Assembly: GCA_002328075.1 (NCBI GenBank)
Contig: DCVT01000054.1
Coordinates: forward strand, 34,920-61,900
Length of the DNA: 26,981 nt
From: Anaerolineales bacterium UBA2181
GTDB taxonomy: Bacteria; Chloroflexota; Anaerolineae; Promineifilales; UBA4811
Direction of reading: 5' to 3'
This document shows, in pieces, positions 14,898 through 22,445 of this stretch. Position numbers and translations under genes: made by a program. Position 1 is the stretch's first letter; every line of letters begins with the position of its first letter. The notes below the pieces were generated by a model. It did no database searches. It was given only the letters and a program-made list of their open reading frames with translations, and was not told the origin of the DNA.

Positions 14898-16767
14898 TTA
14901 CTGGTTGGTGACCCTGGTGCTCCTGGCGGCGGCCGCGTTCCGGCTGTGTGCGCTGCAGGATGTGCCCCCCGGATTGGCCCAGGACGAGGTCCTGGATGCG
15001 GACATCGCGAATGGTATTCTGGCTGGCCGGCATGCCCTGTTCTTCCGGGAGGGTTGGGGACATGAGCCCCTGTACCATTACCTGGGTGCTGTTTTTCAGG
15101 TGCTCCTGGGCGATAACTTTCTGAGCATTCGGCTGCCGGCGGTTTTTTCTGGCCTGTTGGTGGTCGCCCTCGCGTTTACCTGTGTCAGGCGGCCGTTTGG
15201 TTTAGGCGCTGCCCTGGGCACGTCAGCCGGCCTGGCGGTGAGTTGGTGGCCGGTTGTGTTTAGCCGGGTGGGCATCCGGCCGATATCCGAACCGGCGGTG
15301 CTGTTGGTGGCGGTGCTGGCCTTTCAGCGCGCTGTCGCCGGAGGTCGGCGCAGTGGCCGGTGGTGGGCGCTCTGCGGCCTGGCGTTGGGGCTCACCTTTT
15401 ACACCTACACCGCGGCTCGCGTTCTTCCGGTGCTGTTTGTGGTTGCCGTAGCGCACCTGCTGGTGTTTCGGAGGGAGATGGTCAGAGGGCATTGGGTTGC
15501 GCTAGGCGGGGCTGGACTGCTGGCCTTGCTGGTGGTGTCGCCGTTGCTGGTGACCCTGCGCATTCACCCGGAGCTGCAGGAGCGGGTAGGGCAACTGGGC
15601 GGTCCGATGGATGCTCTGCGCGCCGGTGACCTGGCGCCGGTTGCCGGGTCGGCCTGGGACACGGTGCGGGGCCTGGTCTGGGGCGGAGATCCCCGCTGGA
15701 CCTATACGCTGCCCAATCGGCCGGTCTTTGAAGCGCTCGGTGCCGTGCTGTTCCTGACGGGCCTGCTGGTGGCGGTCTGGAGGTGGAGATCTGCCAGGTT
15801 CTTCTTTGTTCTTGCCTGGCTCGTGGTGGGGTTGGTGCCCAGCATGCTCAGCCCGGATGCGCCCAGCCTCAACCGGATGGTCGGTGCTATGCCAGTGGTG
15901 TACCTCTTTCCGGCGCTGGTACCCCGGTGGCTGGCAAATCGATTTAGAGGTGGCGGGAAAATCGGATTCGGGCTCCTGGGTGTCTGGCTGGCCATCACGG
16001 CGGGCTGGACCGTGCGGGACGGCTTTGTGCGGTGGCCGGCCGCTACCGAAACGCGCTGGAAATATCAGACTATCCTGCTCGAGATCGCACGCGACATCCA
16101 GAGCCAGCCGGAGACCGTCCCGGTGGTTGTCGATAGCTGGTTTGATCCGATAGACGAGTCCTCGCTGCGGCGCAACCTGGGTAGTGACGTTGCCGTCCGG
16201 TGGGCGCAGGCCGGCGCGGCCGTTGTCTATCCGGTTGGGGGCGAGGGCAGGCTCTATGTGCCCGAGTTTGCGGCCATGGCCGGGAGCCTTATCGAGACCG
16301 GCAGCGTACCGTCTTCACCGCTGTACCGGAGCGCGGGCATTCCGTCGTATGCGGTCTATGCCCTTTCGGCGTCTCCGGCTGCTCCCGCGGATGTGACGCG
16401 CGTGGCCGTGGGGGACGTGGCCACGTTTCTGGGTTTTAGGTTGCTTGACCGTCAGGGCCCGACGGTGGAGTTGATCACCCGTTGGCGGGTGGATGCTGCC
16501 CTGCCGGCTGATCTGGCCATCTTTGTGCATCTATTGGCGGCCGATGCCTCCATTGTGGCCCAGAGCGACGGGCTGGACGTCGCTGCGACCACGCTCCGGC
16601 CGGGCGACGAGTTTGTGCAGCTATCTCTTCTATCGCTCTCTGAGCCGCAGCTGGCCTGCCCTTGCCTGTTGCAGGTGGGCATGTATCGGCGGGGTGATGG
16701 CAGTCGATTGGCCATTCCCGGTCATCCGGACGATCGGATCATACTGGTTCGCGACCTGTGTCGTTGA
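14884..16767 (+). CDS. Type A GT-C glycosyltransferase with C-terminal extracytoplasmic modules
   Basis: This 627-residue protein is closely similar in layout to the gene at 10356: TM1 (8-24), VPPGLAQDEV with D34-E35, GILAGRHALFF, WGHEPLYHYLGAVF, then GGDPRWTYTLPNRP (TLPNRP at 275-280) and SPDAPSLNRMVGAMP. The C-terminal part has the first module (VRWAQAGAAVVYPVGG, from 438) and the beta-rich domain FVHLL...QSDGLDVAATTLRPGDEFVQ...VGMYR (about 505-625). The terminal strands are Cys-containing (LACPCLLQ), unlike the other copies. It follows its type B partner with a 14-base overlap. Its stop codon shares bases with the -35 of the next promoter, which ends this operon. Confidence 0.85.
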   Translation: MKSRDYWLVTLVLLAAAAFRLCALQDVPPGLAQDEVLDADIANGILAGRHALFFREGWGHEPLYHYLGAVFQVLLGDNFLSIRLPAVFSGLLVVALAFTCVRRPFGLGAALGTSAGLAVSWWPVVFSRVGIRPISEPAVLLVAVLAFQRAVAGGRRSGRWWALCGLALGLTFYTYTAARVLPVLFVVAVAHLLVFRREMVRGHWVALGGAGLLALLVVSPLLVTLRIHPELQERVGQLGGPMDALRAGDLAPVAGSAWDTVRGLVWGGDPRWTYTLPNRPVFEALGAVLFLTGLLVAVWRWRSARFFFVLAWLVVGLVPSMLSPDAPSLNRMVGAMPVVYLFPALVPRWLANRFRGGGKIGFGLLGVWLAITAGWTVRDGFVRWPAATETRWKYQTILLEIARDIQSQPETVPVVVDSWFDPIDESSLRRNLGSDVAVRWAQAGAAVVYPVGGEGRLYVPEFAAMAGSLIETGSVPSSPLYRSAGIPSYAVYALSASPAAPADVTRVAVGDVATFLGFRLLDRQGPTVELITRWRVDAALPADLAIFVHLLAADASIVAQSDGLDVAATTLRPGDEFVQLSLLSLSEPQLACPCLLQVGMYRRGDGSRLAIPGHPDDRIILVRDLCR

Positions 16768-16792
16768 CGGCATTCGGTCGGCCGGGTACAAT
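16764..16792 (+). promoter_or_regulatory. Strong promoter of the secreted FN3/LamG-like gene
   Basis: TTGACG (16764-16769), a 17-base spacer and TACAAT (16787-16792) give 5/6 matches to each sigma70 box. The -35 overlaps the stop codon of the preceding glycosyltransferase. The predicted start at about 16799 leaves a short leader with GGAGGT at 16819-16824. Confidence 0.75.
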
Positions 16793-16830
16793 TATTGACA
16801 CTGCTACTTTGCCGCATTGGAGGTCGACGC

Positions 16831-17991
16831 ATGAGATCCTTGCTTCAGAGCCATCGTTTCATTGTCCGTTTTTCGCTGGTGTTCGGTTTCTTGGCTGCGT
16901 TTATGTTGCTTGGGTGGGGCTTCCAAATGGAAGTTGGTGCCCAAGAGATCAATCCGCCAGAGACTGCCGAGCCTGCCGGCGGACCGGTGATCGCGGACAG
17001 CCGGGGTGTCACGGGCACGTGGACCATCATGTATTTTCCGGCCATCTGGCAGAACTATCCGCCGGTGTCGAAATTGTCCGTTACCCGTCCAAACAGCAGC
17101 AACGCATGGACGGTGTCCTGGAACACCGTGGGACCTTATGTAACCAACTATGAGCTGCAAGAGTCCCGATCGGCCGATTTCAGTTCGGCAAGTACCTTCA
17201 ATCTTGGTATTGCGAGTTCGCGGCAGTTCAACCCTCCCCTTTCACCTGCCAACCAGTACTACTATCGGGTGCGTCCCAACGGGCCGTGGGGTGCAGGCAT
17301 TTGGTCCAACATTGGCCTGGCGATTGCCGGATACTATGATGAATTCGATAATCCGGGCACGGGTTGGGGTGTTAGGCGGATGTCGTACCTGGAAAAGACC
17401 TATTCCTACTATGCCGATAACACGCTGGTGATCATGGTGGACGATCGATGGGACTGGCTGGTTGCCAGCCCCATGGTTCAGGCGCCCAGCCTTCCGTATG
17501 CCATCGAATACCGCTCCAAAATCCATCACCTGGCGAACCTGACATCCCACGGTGTGGTGTTTGGCGGCGATTGGAACGGGGGCCCATGTCCCGATCTGGC
17601 CAATGTGTATGCCAGCAGCAACTGCTTCAACCACTTTTATGCTACCAACCTGATCTGGTATGGACCCATCAAGCTCCTGTTTGAGCGGGTCGACTATCTC
17701 TACTGGTGTCCCTGGTGCGAAGGTAGTCAACTCAAGCGGCTCACTACCGATCCAGCGTCCTGGTTCATCCGGGATCCGGTACCCAACATTGATTCGAACG
17801 GGTGGAACACCTGGCGGGTGGAGGTGCGCGCCGATGGCCTGAGGATGCTGGCTAATGGCCAGCTGTATGCGACCTCGGCCGACACACGGTGGGTGAATGA
17901 CCCGTACTTTGGCCTGTTTGCCACCACCGACGAGTACAAACCGTCCATCTGGTTTGTCGATTGGTTCAAGGTAACGCCGCTCGATTCATAA
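16831..17991 (+). CDS. Secreted FN3-like / LamG-like surface protein, function unknown
   Basis: This 386-residue protein starts at ATG 16831, chosen for GGAGGT six bases upstream. It has a signal peptide: basic N-region, hydrophobic core 14-31, likely cleavage after VGA (A37). Residues about 78-160 resemble a fibronectin type III domain (VSKLSVTRPNSSNAWTVSW, YELQESRSADF, YYYRVRPNG). Residues about 168-386 resemble a concanavalin/LamG or DUF1080-type jelly roll, opening with YYDEFDNPGTGW and containing NTWRVEVRADGLRMLANGQ and a final WFVDWFKV strand. Four Cys (253, 265, 293, 296) could form disulfides. No catalytic residues or anchor are evident. It has its own promoter and terminator inside the glycosyltransferase array, so it may be a surface carbohydrate-binding protein or a glycosylation acceptor; both are guesses. 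Confidence 0.8.
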   Translation: MRSLLQSHRFIVRFSLVFGFLAAFMLLGWGFQMEVGAQEINPPETAEPAGGPVIADSRGVTGTWTIMYFPAIWQNYPPVSKLSVTRPNSSNAWTVSWNTVGPYVTNYELQESRSADFSSASTFNLGIASSRQFNPPLSPANQYYYRVRPNGPWGAGIWSNIGLAIAGYYDEFDNPGTGWGVRRMSYLEKTYSYYADNTLVIMVDDRWDWLVASPMVQAPSLPYAIEYRSKIHHLANLTSHGVVFGGDWNGGPCPDLANVYASSNCFNHFYATNLIWYGPIKLLFERVDYLYWCPWCEGSQLKRLTTDPASWFIRDPVPNIDSNGWNTWRVEVRADGLRMLANGQLYATSADTRWVNDPYFGLFATTDEYKPSIWFVDWFKVTPLDS

Positions 17992-18011
17992 TTGCCAACG
18001 GGTGGTGTTTA

Positions 18012-18054
18012 GGGACCCTGGCGGCCGAGGCCCGGCCTCGGCCGCTGGGGTTTT
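18012..18054 (+). terminator. Intrinsic terminator after the secreted-protein gene
   Basis: A perfect 10-bp GC stem (18021-18030 with 18036-18045, loop CCCGG) extends outward through CCC/GGG pairs and G-U pairs to a stem of about 16 bp running into TTTT (18051-18054). The T tract is short, so efficiency is uncertain. It lies only 12 bases before the next gene's start. Confidence 0.65.
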
Positions 18055-18066
18055 CAGTGGCTTTTG

Positions 18067-20403
18067 GTGCAGCGCCATAACCCGGTCGCAGCGTCGATTT
18101 GGTCGTGGCTGGCAGCGGTCGCCCTGCTGCTCGCCTACGGCCTGGCCATGGCGAGCCTGGTGGAGGATTCGCCGGTCTATGACGAACAGAGTTACATCAC
18201 CCGTGGGTTGGGCTACCTGCGGGGCGAGAACCGGCACATGCGCGTGGGGCACCCGCTGGGGCTCAACGCGCTGAGCGCCTCCTTTCTGGTTTATGATTCC
18301 ACGGTGCGTCTCCCGCTGGATGACCCGTCCTGGGCTGAGACAAGCTTTCACCGGCCGGCGGAGCTTTTTCTTTGGGAGATCGGAAACGACGTAGAGCACA
18401 TCATGTTCCTGGCCCGGCTGCCGACCGTATGGCTGGGGATGCTGTTGGCGGCTGTCGCGGGACGGTGGTCATATGAACTGACCAGGCGTCGGGAGGCGGC
18501 GCTCTTTTGCCTTGTGCTTTTGGCATTCGATCCCAATATTCTGGCTCACACCCGCCTGGCCACAACCGACCTGGGGATAGCTGCCGGTGCGACGCTGGCA
18601 GGTTACACCCTCTGGCGCTTTCTGGATCGCCCTAATTGGGGACGCGGCATAATGGCGGGGGTGATATTTGGGTTGCTGCAAAACACAAAGTTCAACGCCG
18701 GGCTCTTTGTGCCGCTCTTTGGTTTCGTGATCCTGGTATGCATGATCGGCCGCTGGAGGGTTGAGCGTCGATTTCCCTGGGGCTTGACGGCTCGGCTCGT
18801 CATCACCTATCCGGCGGCTGCCTTCCTGACCCTGTGGGCTTGTTACGGCTTTGAGATAGGGACGCTGCCGGCCGGTCTGCCCCTCTTTCCCCAGCTTGCC
18901 GGCCAGACGTTGCCCCTGGCTCACCACCTGGAGCAGTTGCTGGATATCGGCGGGCGCGTGCAGAAAAGCACACCTTCGTTCCTCCTCGGCCGCTACTCGG
19001 ACCACGGGTGGTGGTACTACTTTCCGGTGGCGTTTTTGCTCAAAACCCCGATCCCCACGCTGGCGGTGATCGGGTGGGCGCTGGTGAAATCCGTGTCCCG
19101 CGCGAACCGGCGCGTCGCGAAAGCAGACCAGGCTGTATCACACTTTGCCCTGCTGATCGTTCCGGCCGGATACTTTATCATCGCGCTCACCAGCCAGATC
19201 AACCTCGGCTACCGCCATCTCCTGCCCATGCTTCCCTTCCTGGCCGTTTGGGTGTCGACCCAGGCTCCGCTGCTGCGGCGCTGGGCGGTGGAGGCGACGA
19301 CCGGCGGGGCGCTGCTGCTTATCTGCCTGGTTCTGGCACCTCATCACCTGGCGTATTTCAACCTGTTCGCGGGCGGCCCGCAGAACGGCTGGCGCGCGCT
19401 GGTGGACAGCAACCTGGACTGGGGGCAAGACCTGGCAGGCCTGAGGCGCTGGATGGTGGAGCATGAGGTGCCGCACGTGTGGTTGAGCTATTTCGGCGAA
19501 GCCCGACCAGAGTATTACGGAATCGATTACTTGGGGTTGGAAAGCTATCCGCCTCGGCTAATGAACCCCGAGGCGCGGCCGTTCTTGCCTTCCGATCCGG
19601 CGCCCGGCATCTATGCCATCAGCGCCACCAACTTGCAGGGCGTCTTGTTTGAGAACCACGACCTGTATGCCTGGTTCCGCGAGCGTGAGGTGTTGGCCAA
19701 GGTGGGATACAGCATCTTCGTCTATTCGGTGGACCCGCACGGCGCCCCAGCCGAGCTGGCGCTGGGCGGGCTGCAACCGGACGAGATGCAACCGTCGGAT
19801 GTAGCTTTGCTGGAGACCAATGACGTCGGGCTGGCCTGGTTTGACCCGGGTACAGCGTTGGTAATGCCCTCCGGGGAGCAGCGCTGGCTGGCGCTGGCGG
19901 ACGACCCCCCGCTCCATCCGCTGCTTTGGCCGCTGGTTGCCGACGGTTTTCATCGGATCAGCGCGGGGACCGGATACACCCTCTACCAGGGAACGGGGCT
20001 TGCGTTAAAGGGGCCGGACGCCCAGTGGTGGTTCACCCAGGACTGCGGCCAGATTGCGCTCCTGGAGTACCAGGTCGGCGGTGCAGGCGACGGGCCGGAC
20101 AACGGCCCGTTGACGCTGGTGACGCATTGGCGGCAGATGGCTGACCCGGCGCCGGTCAAGATCTTTGTCCACGCAGTGGCCGCCGACGGCCGGATCGTGA
20201 GCCAATGGGACGGGCTGGGTGCGGTCTGGCAGGGGTGGCGGCGCGGGTCGGAGTTGGTCCAGGTGCACCCGCTCCCCGCGCCGGCCGACGGCACCGCCGG
20301 AAGGGTCGACCTCTGGCTCGGGCTCTACCACCCCGAGTCCATGGCCCGTTGGGAGACGGAGGGCAGGGACCGGGTCTGGCTGGGAGCGGTGGAGCTACCA
20401 TGA
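18067..20403 (+). CDS. Type B GT-C glycosyltransferase with both C-terminal modules
   Basis: This 778-residue protein starts at GTG 18067; a TTG stands just before it, and no clear ribosome-binding site is seen. TM1 (11-30) is followed by DSPVYDEQSYITRG with D39-E40 and VGHPLGLN. Then come FDPNILAHTRLATTDLG, NLGYRHLLPMLPFL and the extracytoplasmic DSNLDWGQDLAGLRRWM (447 onward) with YYGIDY and GIYAISATNL. Beyond the end point of the short type B protein at 13227 it adds the AWFDPGTALVMPSG module (from 590) and the beta-rich FVHAV...QWDGLG...GLYH domain (about 670-775). It likely acts on polyprenyl-phosphate sugars at the outer face of the membrane. Its TGA overlaps the next ATG, pairing it with a type A enzyme. 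Confidence 0.83.
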   Translation: MQRHNPVAASIWSWLAAVALLLAYGLAMASLVEDSPVYDEQSYITRGLGYLRGENRHMRVGHPLGLNALSASFLVYDSTVRLPLDDPSWAETSFHRPAELFLWEIGNDVEHIMFLARLPTVWLGMLLAAVAGRWSYELTRRREAALFCLVLLAFDPNILAHTRLATTDLGIAAGATLAGYTLWRFLDRPNWGRGIMAGVIFGLLQNTKFNAGLFVPLFGFVILVCMIGRWRVERRFPWGLTARLVITYPAAAFLTLWACYGFEIGTLPAGLPLFPQLAGQTLPLAHHLEQLLDIGGRVQKSTPSFLLGRYSDHGWWYYFPVAFLLKTPIPTLAVIGWALVKSVSRANRRVAKADQAVSHFALLIVPAGYFIIALTSQINLGYRHLLPMLPFLAVWVSTQAPLLRRWAVEATTGGALLLICLVLAPHHLAYFNLFAGGPQNGWRALVDSNLDWGQDLAGLRRWMVEHEVPHVWLSYFGEARPEYYGIDYLGLESYPPRLMNPEARPFLPSDPAPGIYAISATNLQGVLFENHDLYAWFREREVLAKVGYSIFVYSVDPHGAPAELALGGLQPDEMQPSDVALLETNDVGLAWFDPGTALVMPSGEQRWLALADDPPLHPLLWPLVADGFHRISAGTGYTLYQGTGLALKGPDAQWWFTQDCGQIALLEYQVGGAGDGPDNGPLTLVTHWRQMADPAPVKIFVHAVAADGRIVSQWDGLGAVWQGWRRGSELVQVHPLPAPADGTAGRVDLWLGLYHPESMARWETEGRDRVWLGAVELP

Positions 20404-22442
20404 GCATGCCTGCCATTGGCCATTGGCGCCGGGACCTGCCGTTGGTCGCCATCCTGCTGCTGGCGGCCGGGCTGCGCTTCTGGCATCTTGACTCGCTTCC
20501 GCCGGGGCTCTACCACGACGAGGCGTATGACGGGTTGGATGCGCTCGCGCTCCTGCAGGGTCAGTCGTTTCCCATCTATCACGAAGCATGGGAGCTGTAT
20601 GCGGATGAGGCGCACGCGGATCGAGCGCCCGAGTACACCCGGTTCCCGCTCTTTCTGGAGGGGAATTACGGTCGGGAACCGCTGCAGGCGTATCTGATAG
20701 CGCTGTCGATTGCCGTGTTTGGGCCATCCCCGTGGGCGGTGCGCTTCGTGTCAGCGGCGGCCGGCGTATTGGGGGTCCTGACCACGTTCGCGGCGGCTTT
20801 TACGCTCTTTGACCGTCAAACCGAGCGCGGCATTCCGCTGCTGGCTGCGCTGGCGCTGGCAGTTTTCTACTCGGCCATCACCTTCAGCCGGTTTGGCATC
20901 CGTGCCATGCTCCTGGTGCCGGTCGAGACGGCGACGGTGGCTTGCTTCTGGCTGGGAGTTCGAAGGGGGTGTAGCGCCGGCGACTCTGAGCCGGCCGGTC
21001 GCAAAGGATGGTCAGGCTGGAGATGGTTTGCAGCGGCCGGCTTTTTGCTCGGCTCTAGTCAGTACACCTATTCTGCTTCGCGGCTGCTGCCGCTGCTCTT
21101 TGTCTTCTATGTGCCGTACTGGTTCTTGCGGGACGGCCCGGGGTTTGCGCGATATAAAGGATCTGTAGGCCTTATGGCGCTGGTATCGCTGGTGACAGCT
21201 GGACCCCTATTGATCTTTTTTGCCCGGTATCCCTTTTTCTTTGCATTCAGGACCGGCTTTGTGGCGAACAAGGGGCTTGGGGCGGTGCCCGGCAAGCCCT
21301 GGCTCACCTGGCTGGGAAACGTCGGTCGGCTGGTGCGGGGCTTTTTCTGGGAGGGGGACATCAACCTGCGACACAATCTGCCCGGCCGGCCGTACCTCGA
21401 CCCGGCTCAAGGGCTGTTGCTCCTGGTGGGTCTGGCTCCAATGCGGCGGCGGTCGGGAGAACCCGTTGATCGGCGGCCTTTGTTTGTCCTCCTCTGGCTC
21501 TTTGTCATGCTGCTGCCGACGATCCTGAGCGGTGATGCCCCGCACTTTGGCCGGATGATCGGGGCTGCGCCGGTAGTTGCCATCCTGGTTGCCTGCGGGG
21601 TAAGCCGACTATGGCGCCTGGCGTCGGAAGGGCGGTGGCGGTGGCTCGTCGCCGGAGCGTTGGCACTGCTGCTTCTGGGTAGTGCCGTCCTGAGCGTGCG
21701 GGACTATTTTTGGCGTTATGCCCAACAGCCCGACCTGCCGGCCGCCTTTCAGGTTGACGACTGGAAACTGGGACAGTATGCGGCCAGCCAAGCGGCCGAG
21801 GCCAGTGTCTACCTGACCCCTACCCAGGAAGAGATGGCGACCATCTACTTTGCCTTGCAGGGCGACACGGACCAATTTCGCAGCTACTACGGCCCGGCCG
21901 GGGTGATCCCGCTCGGTCGACCGAACGAGCCTGCGGTCTACCTGGTCCGGCCGGACGACGGCGCCAGCCTGGCGCGGTTGGCAGCTCATTTTCCCACGGG
22001 CGCAGCCGGCGAGCATCAGAACCAGTTCACCGCTTTTCACGTCCCGGCCGGAGCGTCCCGGGGGCGGACGGATTTTCCCTGCGAGACTGACCTGGGCGGG
22101 CCGTTTGTATTGCGCGGCTGGTCGGCCGACAGCGCCGGCGTGGAGCTGGCGGTGACCCTTTATTGGGAGGCCCGGCAGGCGCCGGCGCTGGACTATACCG
22201 CCTACGTGCACGTCACGGATCCCAGCGGCGTGCTGGTGGCGCAACTGGACCGGCAGCCGGTTGGATACCCCACCAGCGACTGGAGGCGGGGTGAGATGGT
22301 GATGGATCGGTACCTGATATCGCTTCCGGATGGCGTGGCGCCGGGCGAGGTGATGGTGCACACCGGCTTCTACTACTTGCCGACGATGGAGCCGGTGGGC
22401 GAGCGGGTCGCGTTGGGGACGGTGGCGCTCTGGGGAGAATAG
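20400..22442 (+). CDS. Type A GT-C glycosyltransferase with C-terminal beta domain
   Basis: This 680-residue protein starts at the ATG overlapping the previous stop by 4 bases. TM1 (14-28) leads to LPPGLYHDEAYDG with D40-E41. An insertion of about 30 residues (ELYADEAHADRAPEYTRF) sits before the conserved GREPLQAYLIALSI, making its first outer loop longer than in other copies. FFWEGDINLRHNLPGRP (NLPGRP 326-331) and SGDAPHFGRMIGAAP confirm type A. The region after the core (about 500-590) does not show the RWFDP module. The last 110 residues hold the beta domain (YVHVTDPSG...DRQPVGYPTSDWRRGEMV...GFYYL), closest in style to the leftward neighbour at 24329. Its stop lies three bases from the stop of that convergent gene. 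Confidence 0.85.
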   Translation: MSMPAIGHWRRDLPLVAILLLAAGLRFWHLDSLPPGLYHDEAYDGLDALALLQGQSFPIYHEAWELYADEAHADRAPEYTRFPLFLEGNYGREPLQAYLIALSIAVFGPSPWAVRFVSAAAGVLGVLTTFAAAFTLFDRQTERGIPLLAALALAVFYSAITFSRFGIRAMLLVPVETATVACFWLGVRRGCSAGDSEPAGRKGWSGWRWFAAAGFLLGSSQYTYSASRLLPLLFVFYVPYWFLRDGPGFARYKGSVGLMALVSLVTAGPLLIFFARYPFFFAFRTGFVANKGLGAVPGKPWLTWLGNVGRLVRGFFWEGDINLRHNLPGRPYLDPAQGLLLLVGLAPMRRRSGEPVDRRPLFVLLWLFVMLLPTILSGDAPHFGRMIGAAPVVAILVACGVSRLWRLASEGRWRWLVAGALALLLLGSAVLSVRDYFWRYAQQPDLPAAFQVDDWKLGQYAASQAAEASVYLTPTQEEMATIYFALQGDTDQFRSYYGPAGVIPLGRPNEPAVYLVRPDDGASLARLAAHFPTGAAGEHQNQFTAFHVPAGASRGRTDFPCETDLGGPFVLRGWSADSAGVELAVTLYWEARQAPALDYTAYVHVTDPSGVLVAQLDRQPVGYPTSDWRRGEMVMDRYLISLPDGVAPGEVMVHTGFYYLPTMEPVGERVALGTVALWGE

Positions 22443-22445
22443 GTC

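Noticed and set aside
16795..16830. Earlier TTG start for the secreted protein
   Set aside because: It would lie before or at the predicted transcription start and would put extra residues ahead of a good signal peptide; GGAGGT points to ATG 16831.
20205..20399. Upstream in-frame extension of the 20400 gene
   Set aside because: It overlaps the end of the preceding gene with biased sequence; the ATGA overlap start fits the pattern of the array.
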